Assembly (NCBI GenBank): GCA_032821775.1
Contig: JAVLRN010000011.1
Span: 1,302,001-1,366,000, forward strand
Source of the DNA: Sanguinoderma infundibulare
Lineage: Eukaryota; Basidiomycota; Agaricomycetes; Polyporales; Polyporaceae
Length of the DNA stretch: 64,000 bases
Direction of reading: 5' to 3'
Shown: positions 11,318 through 21,915 of the stretch, in pieces
Layout of the letters: each line of letters begins with the position of its first letter
How positions within the stretch are numbered: the stretch's first letter is position 1
The notes under the pieces: generated by a model
Seen by the model: the letters and a program-made list of their open reading frames with translations, nothing else
What the model was told of the DNA's origin: nothing
Databases searched by the model: none
Made by a program: the position numbers and the translations under genes

Positions 11318-12269
11318 TTTGGCGGCACTCTACACGGTTTGTTCGAGCACTTAAGGATGAAGCTAGAAGGCCAAGCCGCGGGCTGAGATTGGTGTGGTGG
11401 TCAGGGGCTGTACGAGTCCGACGTCGAGGACGGCGTTCGCATGGGCGTCGAGGGCGGAAGAACGTGGCTGGCGCTCGTCCGTCCACGACATGCACTCGAC
11501 CGACTTCCGCATTGGCCTCATTTTTCTCTTTTCCGTCCCTCGGTCTGCTCGCTCCCTGGATACATCGTATATATCAAGTGACACACCCGCTATCCCAAGT
11601 TTACCCGGAACGAAATCTACGCAGGACAGTCCCCAAAGATATGCCAGGTTTGTGAGCCTCGGAGTATTCCTCTTACATGGCGGCTGAAACATCCCCGTGC
11701 AATTCTAGGTCTCCGTTCTGTGAGAGCGAAGGGACTTGGTTTCTCTATAGAGATAGAAACAGCCCGATCAATACGCACCGTCCTTCGTAGTAACGATCGC
11801 AACCTCGTATCGCCTTTCAACGCGCCCTCGCAAGCAAGTTGACTTTCGAACAATTCGTTCATTGGTTTAATTGCCCCTAAGTAGGATTCTACCGATACAC
11901 GGTGGATCATAGGACGTGGGTCTTCCGAGGATCATGAAGTCCCATCCACATAATCGCGTTGCCTGAAGATAGAGCGACAGGTATGTTTTGGCCTACGGGG
12001 GCACGCTGGTTATTCTGATCAATGGGTGTCAGATGGCTCGCCACATAGTCCACGGGCGCGCCGGGACGGCAGATCCATGCCGCAGATGCCACCCATCAAT
12101 TCCGGCCTGCGAGGTCGACCGTACCGGACAAGACGGAAGCATATGGTCTTGTGGCAGAGGCGGCTGTTTCCCTCCAAAGCACGGAAGTACGTTTTCCTTT
12201 GATGTCGACGAAGATATCAGGAGATCAGCGGGTGGGTAACTTCACTTTATCCCGCCTTGTAACGGTCTC
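11318..12269. other. Intergenic, Gga promoter side
   Basis: No supported gene. The left end must contain the Gga promoter. A short open stretch around 12160-12229 ends at a GT and might be an upstream exon of the relic that follows, but this is speculative. Confidence 0.4.
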
Positions 12270-12503
12270 AGTCTGGATTATGGATCAGGATTCATCAGAC
12301 CCGACGTGGAAGGTGGGTTCGATCGGAACCATGTCCAGCTTGCCTTGTAACGTCATACTTGTTGGTTTGACTACGGTTTCGCCGCGAGCCCCGACATATG
12401 TTACTTCTCTTACGATACGGCCTGGGATGGAATAGTTTTGATCGAGCTGGCCGACCAACCGTTTAATCAGACTGAGTGGGACCCGGAGCTGGACGATAAA
12501 TAG
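12270..12503 (+). pseudogene. Relic reading frame of unknown family
   Basis: From the AG at 12270-12271 one frame reads with protein-like composition (DYGSGFIRPDVEGGFDRN) to a TAA at 12348-12350. It then continues in the same frame (CYFSYDTAWDGIVLIELADQ) to TAG at 12501-12503. A single in-frame stop inside two coding-like halves suggests a decayed exon, or an intron I cannot place. The family is not recognised. Neighbouring frames are less protein-like. Confidence 0.3.
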
Positions 12504-13267
12504 AAGTTATAGGAACGCGTCGGTGAGTACTGTTCTAAACGTCGCGTTTATAGATGCCAAATTCCAAGATTGAACTGACGCACGGTTTACAAGTCTACAG
12601 ACCATCTAGAGTTATCGAAAGGTTCGCTCGGCGTATTGCGAGGCAGGGTGGGTCTCATTGTACTTTCTTTGGACTAGCTTCATGAACAACCTTTTGTCTT
12701 CTGTCCCTAAAGCTCGCCTTCCGATCGTCGTACATGTTTTTCGGATCACAGTGCGTTCGGGGCCCTTGTCATGAAATTGCCGATTTCCTTACTCTATTGT
12801 TTTGTGCACGCTGCACTCCACAAGTCCCGCGAGCCCGCCACCTCCGCGGCCTCCGTCCCTTTTCGATGCCCAGTTTCTCTACGGCTATTCGGCACGCTCG
12901 CGCCGCCCTGTCTTCATGAGCTCGGCCATCTACAGGCGTTGACATTTTTCTCCCAGTTACGCCAGTTGCCCCATGCTCGCAACCATGTTGTGGCCTGCCG
13001 AGACATATCGCGAACCTTGATTTTCGCTTCCGCAGAGTCGGGCTGATACGGAGGTCCTCTATCCTGCACATCGACAAAGTCTCATACCTGCTGCGCGTGC
13101 AGCAGACTTGCGATAATTTCCGCCGGCTGAAATGGTCATGCCGCTGGGCCGGTAGTATTTGGCTCAACAATCTGATCTCCAGGTCTCCAGGTATAAAACG
13201 TCCATCTCGAGAGGGGTCTTGTCTCCCAACTCTTCATTCTACACAGAGCTTCCTGGTCTTTTCAACA
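12504..13267. other. Intergenic upstream of alcohol dehydrogenase
   Basis: No gene is recognised. A TATA-like GTATAAAA occurs near 13192-13199, about 75 nt before the alcohol dehydrogenase start, and may be its core promoter. Confidence 0.4.
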
Positions 13268-14594
13268 ATGCCCAGCCTCGTCGACTTCCCTGCGACATAC
13301 ACCGCCTACGCCTTCCTCGAACCTGGGGGAAAGCTCCAGAAGATCACCGTCCCGTGGAAGTTCCCCAAGGCGGGCGAGATCGTCGTCAAAGTCCTCGCCT
13401 GTGGAGTGTGCGGAACGTCGGTGTCCCCATCGTTGCTTCAATCACCGTACGGGCTGCGAGCTAACATTGTCCTCGTTCCTTAGGGACGATATCTGCCCCT
13501 CCCAGGCTATGCCCGTGCCCCTCCCCCGCGTCCCGGGCCACGAAATTGTCGGGGACGTCGTGGCGGTTTCATTCCACGAGAAGACCTGGAAGGTCGGCCA
13601 GCGCGTCGGAGCTGGCTGGCATGGCGGCCATTGCTCGACTTGCAACCGCTGCCGTGCGGGGGACTACCTGACCTGCGATAACCAGTGCATCAACGGTAAT
13701 TGTTCTGTATTATGCTCCTGCGCTATATGCTGAGCCTCTCATCCTTCAGGTGTCAGCCAAGATGGGGGATACGCCGAGTATGTCACGTTGAGGTCAGAGG
13801 CCGTCATCAAGGTCCCGGAGGACATTGATCCCGCTGATGCGGCGCCCCTGCTGTGCGCCGGTATCACGACGTTCAGTGAGTAACGCATATGCAACTCATG
13901 AGGCAGCCGTCAGCTCACGATACACGCTTCCTAGATTCGCTCCGTAACATGTCAGTCACTCCTCCCGAACATGTTGCCATTCAAGGTATCGGGTACGTCA
14001 TCTCTCGGCTTCCAGCCCAATCCGCTGTCGATTGACGCAATTCGGGGCAGGGGATTGGGACACCTCGCCATCCAGTTCGCTTCCGCGATGGGTTTCAGGA
14101 CGATCGCGCTGTCGTCGGACGGGTCCAAGGAGCAGCTCGCTCGCAGCCTCGGTGCGGACGAGTTCATCGACGGCTCCAAGGTCAACCAATGCAAGGCGCT
14201 CAAGAAGTTCCGGGACGTGAAGGTGGTCATGTCCACCGCGCCCAACGCCAAGATCACCGAGGGTCTTATCGACGCGCTTGCCGTCAACGGCACGCTTCTC
14301 GTCCTCGCTGTGGAGCCGGAGCCGATGAAGATCTCCCCTCGTGAGTACTTGCCCATCGCATGACGACTGCACCTGCCATCCTGACATGATGCACGCTATA
14401 CAGTGTCCTTGCTCGTGAAGCGTCTCTCTATTCGGGGCTGGGCGGTGGGCTCCCCCAAGGACGCAGAGGACTGCCTCGCTTTCGTTCGCGCCAAGAACAT
14501 CAAGTGCTTGGTGGAACGGTTCCCACTCCACAAAGCCCAAGAAGCGTTCGAGCGTAGGGAGACCGCCCGCTTCCGTGCTGTGATTGTTCCCTGA
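13268..14594 (+). CDS. Zinc-dependent alcohol dehydrogenase (MDR family)
   Basis: Oxidises alcohols or reduces aldehydes with NAD(P); the substrate cannot be read from sequence. Exons: 13268-13416, 13484-13695, 13750-13875, 13935-13992, 14051-14340, 14404-14594 (1026 nt, 341 aa), a normal length. The catalytic zinc region is Cys48 (ACGVCGT) with GHE at 68-70 and a later Cys in LLCAGITTF. The structural zinc lobe has Cys100, 103, 106 and 114 (GHCSTCNRCRAGDYLTC). The Rossmann glycine motif GIGGLGHLAIQFA is split by intron 4. It resembles the fungal ADH1-like, cytosolic class. All key residues are present. The donor of intron 1 (GTCGGT) is weak but is the only one that keeps frame. Confidence 0.92.
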
Positions 14595-15064
14595 AGGGGT
14601 CGTTTTCAGTACGCATACGTTTCGATCGATTCTTGAGATTAGAATTGTTGTACAACTACTACGAAGGAAGAGCATAGCCGTTGTCGTAGATCCTATCTTG
14701 GCGCTATCATATAATCAACATGTTATCCTGCTGCTTCGACCGGAAGATGCATAGGCCGTTGTCGCCCTTCCTGACGTGGACTGATTTCACCCCGGAGCCC
14801 CTTCAAGTTGTACAACCACAGATAAATTGGAACTGCCACGGGTAAGAGAAGACGGCCCGGGGCTTTTGTGTTCAAGTCAACCTCATTGTAAGCATTCCGA
14901 GTCTAGAAGCTAAGCAAGGGCAGCCCCCTGTCGCGCTCGAACCGCGTGAGTGATTCGGCGTGTCTGGCGGAGGGGAAAGATAGCATCACCTCGGACTATC
15001 CGCAGCCCTCGCTCCTTGCTTCCTTCTCGTCGCTCACGTCCAGCACACTCCCTCCCTCCTACCC
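14595..15064. other. Intergenic
   Basis: Nothing is recognised between the alcohol dehydrogenase stop and the F-box start. No repeat or RNA gene is seen. Confidence 0.45.
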
Positions 15065-16559
15065 ATGGCTGAACCCATTCCTGGAGAGGACAATATCCCG
15101 TATCCCCGCCAGCTGGCACGGCACAAAGTTCCTGTCGAAGTCTGCGAAAACATCATCGACATGCTCTACTCTATGGTCATGGACGACCAGATGGAGAACA
15201 TCGCCACCCTCCGTAGTTCCTCCCTCGTCTGCAGGGATTGGAGAATTCGAGCGCAGAGGATGCTGTTTTATTACATTCATCTTTCCAACGTCACCGCCCT
15301 CCAAAGCCTTTCCGCAGTCTTGGACAGCGGACCGCATCTTCGCAGCTACGTGCACGAAATCACTCTCACCGGACACTTGCTACACACCACAGCAAGCACA
15401 CTCTCACTATTTCCAGCGCTCTTTGCCGGAAAGCTGCCCAACATCCACACACTAAGTGTATTCCACATTCCGGAATCTGCGAGATGGTACCCCAGTATAT
15501 CAACCTCGCAGAACACGAAGCGTCTACCATGCATCCCCCTCCATTCCCGCTTCCACCACTTCCTCTCGTCTTTCACAACTATCGAGGAACTATATCTCCA
15601 CTATACCACATTCCATTCCTTCACTGAATTAGCACGGATGGTCCGCTCCCTACCCAACTTGCAGGAACTAGTGTGTCGGGCTGTGCGGTGGGTCACACTT
15701 GGCCGTGCTCCAGCCTTCATGCAGCCAGTCAATGGAATGCGTACCATTCCGACATTTGCACCAAACCTTCGACATCTAGAGGTGTGTAAAAATACATTGT
15801 CTCTGCACCATTGAACTCATTATATTTTCAGCTTGACTACATGGAAATGCACAGGGCAGAAAGGTTGATATCAGCATGCGGACCTAGTCTTACAACACTC
15901 GACATCGCAATTCCGCTGGTAAACAGCACTAAAGAACCTGTGCATGGTATGTGTTCTTCAATTCCTAAGTGACAGCAAGAAAGGTGAGTTTAACTGTCGT
16001 AATAGAGAACACTGCCCCCTCAACAGCACAAGAACTGGACCTGAGCTCATTTCCGGCACTCAAGACATTGGCTGTTACCCTCAGGCCAGAATTCGCAACA
16101 GATCCAAGTTCCACTAGCGCACTAATGACGATGCTCACCTCGTGGACGCCCCAGTCGCAGGATTCCATCTCCCAATTTGGCGCACATCACTACGCTGAAG
16201 ACATGTCCAAGCAGGAATTTATGTCCATCCTCCGCACCGTGGGTACCATTGCTGAGGACTGGCTGCGCACCCTCCAACCGGCATCCACCGCCGAGGTCTC
16301 GGATACCATCCAAAGTGTGCTATGTTGGGTAGAAATTGTTGTCTATGACTGGGAGGATCAGAGGGAGGGGTGGTGGAGTGATATCGAGAGTTGCTTTCCT
16401 ACATGGGCAAGGTTGGGGAAGCTCAAGCTGGACTACGACATGTGTAAGTAAGACATTTAATAAGCTTGTTACACTAGTGCACTAACCCATTCAGCAGCGC
16501 CCAACTCACTATATGTGTGGAGAAAGGATACCGCAGAAGAGATTGTAGATGGCGCATGA
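15065..16559 (+). CDS. F-box protein (basidiomycete type)
   Basis: Exons 15065-15781, 15832-15946, 16006-16443, 16495-16559 (1335 nt, 444 aa). The N-terminus carries an F-box-like segment at residues about 20-60 (VPVEVCENIIDMLY ... SSLVCRDWRIRAQRML), the pattern that binds Skp1 in SCF ubiquitin ligases. The rest is a diverged leucine-rich, LRR-like region (LPNIHTLSVFHIP, LPNLQELV, FAPNLRHLELDYM, SFPALKTLAVTL) that would select the target protein. Agaricomycete genomes carry large families of such genes with unknown targets. Intron 2 could end at either of two AGs; the 59-nt choice is taken because the alternative is only 29 nt. The last acceptor is a CAGCAG pair. Confidence 0.78.
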
Positions 16560-17007
16560 CATTGCCAGCCCAAGGTGTTGGGGATATTTCAATTCTCAGA
16601 CGCAATCCACAATGCTGATAGACTCCCACGGATTTGGTAGCAAGACAAAAGCCTCTCCATATCCCATCCATTTTCATCGACTGCCACGGCCTCCCCTCCA
16701 AAACCCCATGCCCAGTGATCGTATTCCAGAGCGAAGGGGACCATCGCAAACATCGCAACGGCACACCCCTCCTTGCTTATGCTTGTGACCCTATCTCCCC
16801 TCCCCTACAACCCCACCCATTCCACCGCAATCAACAATACATTTCTCTCTGCCCAGCGGCGATGATGCCGCCTCGACGAATGCCAACGGACGTGCACCGA
16901 TTTCGCTCGCAGGGTGGCGCCCGGCCGCCAAGCTGCTCGGTGTCACCTACTCCCATCCGCTCTGACTCTAAATTCCGAGTCATGTGTACCGGTTTCACTA
17001 TCCATAT
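16560..17007. other. Intergenic
   Basis: No supported gene; one open frame around 16634-17077 has no recognisable content. Confidence 0.4.
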
Positions 17008-17500
17008 CCCTTCTTGTACCTTGCCTGTACAGTCTCTCTGTCCTGGTCTCGCGTTCGGTGTTTCAATCTGCTCGTAATTGCGCACGATCCTCTATGATTC
17101 ACCGCAGTCCGTATATACACCACATAGACGAAAACCGCTGCATCGCGCCTCTGTACTTCCCCTCGTCTCTACCGCTCGAAGTGACATCAGTATATATATG
17201 CTCATGTACGATAGCTAGCAGTCATCCGCCATGTACAGTACGTCCTCACGTCTCGCCCTTCTCGTCCCTTGCTTATCTAGTCTCTCCGTGTTTGGTCTCG
17301 TGGTGTGTGATTTGATCCACTCCGTATTTAGGACGACCCTCTACGATCCAGTGCAGTCCGTATATACATCACTTAGACGGAAATCCGCAGAACGCCCTCG
17401 ATACTTCCCCTCGCCCCGCTGTTCGAAGTGACGCCAGTATATATGTGCTCGTGAGTCGTATACGATAGATAGCAGTCATACCTCCACCGTGTACAGTACA
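17008..17500. repeat. Diverged tandem duplication, two units of about 249 nt
   Basis: Unit 1 starts near 17008 and unit 2 near 17255. Matching landmarks: GCAGTCCGTATATACA at about 17104 and 17353, AGTATATAT after a GAAGTGAC block in each, a GATAGCTAGCAGTCAT / GATAGATAGCAGTCAT block, and a closing TGTACAGTAC. Both units are AT-rich compared with their surroundings and non-coding. The function is unknown; it may be a decayed mobile fragment. Confidence 0.7.
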
Positions 17501-17716
17501 CCCTAATGCCCCACCGATCGACCTCCAACTCAGGGTCTTATCACAAACCACAACGTGTATTGAACCTCTAACTAATCAACACAACACAGTCCATTTTACA
17601 AGAAGAGAACAACAAGACGAGAGCAAGAGTCCGATGACCGCAAACCGTGTAGCCGGAGAACCAAACCAGTTCGACTGATCCACGGACGCCGTGGACAGCA
17701 CAAGCCTTCCTTCAAC
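17501..17716. other. 3' flank of HsbA-like gene copy 1
   Basis: From about 17550 this matches the flank of copy 2 near 28020, with scattered differences. The two become apparently identical from about 17646 / 28116 onward. Confidence 0.6.
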
Positions 17717-18648
17717 TTAAGAAGAGTAGGCAGCGTTCGCCTGCGAGAAGGTAACGCTCAACGCGTTCTGTGCCAATCGTCAGCACGATTCTCTGGACGA
17801 CGATAGCAAGCAAACAGCTACGTACGACCTGCGTGTTCGCGGGGCCCGCCTCGGTCGGAATGAGGGCGATCAGGCCAAATGCGAATGTCTGTCACCGATC
17901 CATGTCAATTCGGAACCGAGTCTGTGTATGGCGCAGACCTACGTCGACGACGGCCTCCAAGGAACGCAGGGCGGCGGCGATCGGAGCCGTGAAACCGAAC
18001 ATCGCCGCGAGGGACTGTAAAAAGCAACAATGAGAACGATGGACACCTGAGATCCATGCCTGGTTAACTTGTACTCACCGACTTTCCGATTACGAGGTTG
18101 AGGAGGGCCCTGCAATGTAAGAGGGGGCGGGGACGGTCGTGAGAAGGCTTGGAAACGAACTGAGGTGAACAATTAGCAAACTCACTGGTGAACCTGAACG
18201 AAGGTCGTCAAGACCTGGACGACCTCCACAGCGACGGGGTCGGGGAATGCCGCGGGGGCCAACGCGGCCCTAGGCTGTTAGATTCCGATGAGCTCACATC
18301 CAAACGAAACTACATGTGAGGATACTGACCACGACCTTCGCCGCGTTGAAGAACTGAGTGTTGAAAGCCCCGACAGCGGACGTGATGTTGTTGAACCCGT
18401 CAGCGACGATCTAGAACAGATTTAGAAGTCAACGAAACGATGACGAGAAAGAGGCTGGGAGAACGCACAAAGCCTTGGGCGGGGAAGTTGACCGCGTTCA
18501 AACCAGTGACGGCGGTGTCCAAGTTCTGGGACGCAGTGATGAACATCTGGATGGCAGAGATGACCTGGTCCGAGGACTGGGCCATGGTGCCGATGGCACT
18601 GAGGAGGCCGACAGAGACGACGGTGAGGAGGCTGCTGAAGAACTTCAT
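17717..18648 (-). CDS. HsbA-like secreted surface protein, copy 1
   Basis: Seven exons on the minus strand: 18648-18469, 18410-18330, 18274-18186, 18109-18079, 18014-17943, 17888-17829, 17767-17717 (564 nt, 187 aa). The N-terminus is a signal peptide (MKFFSSLLTVVSVGLLSAIG, cleavage probably after TMA). The mature part is Ala/Leu/Val-rich and helical (SAIQMFITASQNLDTAVTGL), with a C-terminal TFAFGLIALIP ... FSQANAAYSS. This pattern fits the HsbA / cell-wall galactomannoprotein family (PF12296), whose founder binds hydrophobic surfaces and recruits hydrolases; assignment is by pattern only. It appears identical, introns included, to the copy at 28187-29118. A TATA box lies about 105 nt upstream. 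Confidence 0.82.
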
Positions 18649-18751
18649 GGTGGTGGAGGGGAGTGAAGATGGAGTGGTTGTAGGGAGGCTTTGGGAGGCT
18701 GTTAAGTCTGATGAGCTGTGGGATGAGGAGTGGTGGGGTCGGTGTGCCAAC

Positions 18752-18758
18752 TTTTATA
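18752..18758 (-). promoter_or_regulatory. TATA box of HsbA-like copy 1
   Basis: TATAAAA on the minus strand, about 105 nt before the ATG. It lies just outside the identical tract; copy 2 has TATAAAT at the matching place. Confidence 0.6.
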
Positions 18759-18762
18759 CCCG

Positions 18763-19930
18763 AACCCGACTGCCTTATGGACAGCTCATGACGAGACCAT
18801 AACACATGAGTCGAACGCAAGATGTCAATAGAGGAGCAAGAAACGTTTGTGGCCGGGCATGAGACGCGCAATCCGCATTCCACGAATTGACTGGCAACAG
18901 TGCGAGGATCAACTGCAGGAACGAGGCCGGGCTCGTCGGGAACTGGAGATGCGATCGGCGGCCGTTCTGCCCCGCACCTGTCAATCGTGTTCGACTACAA
19001 CCATCAACGTGGTCAAACCATCTAGACGTGTTCAGCGTACGCTTATGTTGCGCGACTGGGGCGAACATACCTGTCTGTCATTATGCATCCCCTCGTTCCG
19101 GAAGACATGAATGCATCCCACACTACTTACTTGCATAATGTTGCGGATTGTCCCTTGCCTCGTATGGCATAGATGTACGAGGACACTGTGGGCATCCTAT
19201 GGCGGCAGGGAACGAGACGGCGGCCGGGACTGCCAAGCCACGTGCCCCATCCTGCCGCACTAGACGCTGCAGTTGCAATTTAGTATATCCTGCGTGGAGA
19301 GCGACTTCACATACGTACTTGGGATCGGGCTCGTCGGACTCGTTGAAAGCGAGATGGCCACGGGTCATGGCCGCCTTGCGGGTTTGCGCCCACGAAAACG
19401 TCCTTCCTCGCACATCCCAGACGTTCCAAGCACGTCATGGAACGGCAGCAATGCTACTGTCAGTCATGAGTGGAAACGATACAACGAATCCCCCGACGTG
19501 GCGCTCGCGAGGCGCGGGGGAAGGCTTCCGGGTGCTGAGGAGCGAACTTCATGATAAGCATTGGGCGTGGCACTATGGACGTCATCACTCACCACAGCTG
19601 TGGGGTATTAAAGAGTAGCACGAGGTCTCTGGCAAGACGGTGACTTCTTCTTTGGCCTGGCACTACTCGGCGAGACTAACAGACCGCGCTAAAACTTAAA
19701 AGTATCCCCAGCCGGAGCAGCAGTCGTCGGCCTCCGCGAACACGTAATAGGGAGACAACCATCTATATTGGCAACCAAACGAACGCAGCACTGAGCTTCG
19801 AAGAGTGGGGAAGATCATGATGAGGTGGCAGCTGGGTGGCAGTCGAGTCGCAGGCAGGACTCTGCTCTTGACGGCAAAAATGGTGACTTGACGCTGATCC
19901 ATACTGAACGCCCGGCAAATGCCGAGGAAG
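18763..19930. repeat. Diverged upstream half of the HsbA-like duplication, copy 1
   Basis: It matches 29233-30330 in order, with many substitutions and small indels. Shared blocks include CGCATTCCACGAA, CCTTGCCTCGTATG, GCGCGGGGGAAGGCTT and GAGGTGGCAG. On the minus strand both copies carry a short frame ending in DEPDPK followed by a GTACGT donor, perhaps the relic of a second co-duplicated gene. No intact gene is seen. Confidence 0.65.
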
Positions 19931-20201
19931 AACGCGGATCAAAGACAGCTAGGAAGAGCGACTCAAAGTCCGATTCTTTCCATAACACCCGCGCAGGCGT
20001 CTTCTGGCACCCTGTCCTCACCATTATTCTCGACCCACGCGCGCACGCACTCGGCCTAAACTTGACATGGTCCCCGTCCCAATTATGTCATAGTGACATG
20101 GCGTATGCTTGCGGGCCAGACGTCAGGCTCGTCCTCGTCATTCCGTCCTCCTCCTACCTTCGTTTAGACTCCTTCTTCCGACTACGACGCCCTCAACCAC
20201 G
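19931..20201. other. 5' flank of VTC1-like gene
   Basis: No gene is recognised; it should hold the promoter of the following gene. Confidence 0.4.
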
Positions 20202-21063
20202 ATGACAACTTCTAGGGCTCCGCGCGCGTCCAATGGCAGCGGGGATGACGATGAGCGCAACTCTAATCCGCAGGTCGTGGTTGGCCATGACCGAGGCCCT
20301 CTCCCCCTTTTCCCCCTCCGCGCTCGCCTCTCTTCCCAAGAATACCTTCCAGCGACTCCTTGTTACACCCGTGCGGACAATGACCCGGATGCTTCTCAGG
20401 ACGAGAACGGCCAGATGCCGACCGTGCGCGACTACCACGCGATCAATCATCTGCCTCCCCAGGTCCGTGTTCCCAAGAAAGTCGCGACCCCGCTCAAAGT
20501 AGAGGGCAAAGTTTGGTTTTTCAAAAGAGCGCAGTACGTTCGCCGATGATCATTCAGAACGGTCCCGCCGGCTGTTGAGCTGCCTCCCATCTCCGCAGCA
20601 TGGATATCATACCTCCAGGCGGCCGTTCTCATCGGAACGCTCGCCCTCGTGCTATTCAACGCATCCAAGGATCAGATCTCCAGGAATTTCGCATACGCGT
20701 ACGCCGCCCCGAGCGTCGCCGTGCTGGTGCGTTGATGTCCGATTTGCACATGCGAGAGGGCCACTTCTCATGTGGTCGTTCTGTCACAAGTGTACGGTTA
20801 TGCAGTCTACCAACAGCGCATCTCCCTGATCCGGCGACGGTATCCCGGCCACTTTGGTACGTTCGGAAACATTGTGTGCACCCTTGGAGTTTACATCTCA
20901 TATTTCATCGCCTCCTCAGTCCAACTCATCAGTGTACTCTTGTTCTTCGCCGTCCTTGCCAATTTCATCATACGGGGTGAGTTCCATCCCAGTCCACATG
21001 CATCTCACTTTCCGAGGGTTAATGTCGAACATCCGGTCATGCATAACAGTTCGCGAGGTGTAG
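20202..21063 (+). CDS. VTC1-like membrane protein (DUF202 family), divergent
   Basis: Proposed exons: 20202-20537, 20580-20730, 20791-20856, 20920-20976, 21050-21063 (624 nt, 207 aa). A polar N-terminal region of about 90 residues precedes VRVPKKVATPLKVEGKVWF, then three hydrophobic segments (QAAVLIGTLALVLFNASKDQ, SVAVLVLYGYAVYQQR, LISVLLFFAVLANFIIR) with IRRRYPGHF between the last two. This matches vacuolar transporter chaperone subunits such as Vtc1, which sit in the vacuole membrane and help make and import polyphosphate. Odd points: the usual FANERT after KVWF is replaced by FKRAQ; intron 1 would be only 42 nt; the second donor is GTTGAT. The third intron (63 nt) is also open in frame and could be retained. 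It may be a diverged paralogue or a decaying copy. Confidence 0.6.
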
Positions 21064-21618
21064 GTGTTACAAACCCGGATCGGCGGGCGGTTCGACAGCG
21101 AGAGCCACACCTGGTTCGACTGTCCCCCGCCAGAGGCGTACGAGTCTGGCCTTCAAGACCGCATGCAGTCGCCTCTCTCCCTGGACCACCAGGCGGCAGT
21201 CGCGATCAGGACGCCCGCGGGGGCGGAGAAGGCGTGGGACGATGGCACGCTGTGCCCTTACGCGTGGGCGAAGCCCATCCACGCTCTCAACTGCCAGCTG
21301 CCCGTGTGGCCGCACGAGCTCGACCAGGGCGGACACCACGACGGGCTCGACTCGGAGCACTATCACGGGCACAGGCACGAGTACGACCTCGCGGAGGAGC
21401 TGGCGGACTTCGAGGACGTGTTCGGCATCCACATCGAGTCGGCACAACGGCCGCCACGGCACCCCGAGCTGGTCGAGCTCGACACGCCGGCGTACGCTGG
21501 GAAGATCGCGGACCGGTGGCTCGTGGAGCGGTTGTTGGCGATGGCTGGGGTGCGGCTCGCGGGGCTGCTTACAGATATCTTCCACGATGTTTCTGGGGAG
21601 GTTCCCGCCAGGGCGTGA
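21064..21618 (+). CDS. Hypothetical acidic reading frame, exon of uncertain gene
   Basis: The frame is open for 185 codons to TGA 21616-21618, directly after the proposed VTC1-like stop. Composition is strongly protein-like (acidic, His-rich: GHRHEYDLAEELADFEDVFG), unlike shadow frames. The first ATG is at about 21163. It may be the cytosolic tail of the membrane protein just upstream, joined by an intron I cannot place in frame, or a small separate gene. No family is recognised. Confidence 0.45.
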   Translation: MLQTRIGGRFDSESHTWFDCPPPEAYESGLQDRMQSPLSLDHQAAVAIRTPAGAEKAWDDGTLCPYAWAKPIHALNCQLPVWPHELDQGGHHDGLDSEHYHGHRHEYDLAEELADFEDVFGIHIESAQRPPRHPELVELDTPAYAGKIADRWLVERLLAMAGVRLAGLLTDIFHDVSGEVPARA

Positions 21619-21915
21619 ATCTGCTGAGCGTCGGGATCAGATGATTGGATACGTGCAGGGACTGATATACCCTTGCATACCAGATGTATGATACCTTGAT
21701 TTAGAATCGGGTTGGCGTATGTGTGCTTGGTGAGCCTTACTATATTACAATACCCTTGCGCGATAGCGCGAACCCGGCGGCGCCGGTCGCTACTGATTCT
21801 GTTCCATGGATAAATTATGATTACACTCCAAGAAGAATGTTGAGGCGGAAGCCAAGGCACGATTCCTATCAGAGTCCGTCCCCGCAATGGACCAGCCACC
21901 ACGAATCTATGATGT

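Noticed and set aside
20772..21644. Single plus-strand frame of 290 codons across the VTC1-like gene
   Set aside because: Its second half is Arg/Ala/Gly-rich shadow reading; the acidic frame 21064-21618 is the protein-like one. Only its 5' part coincides with real exons.
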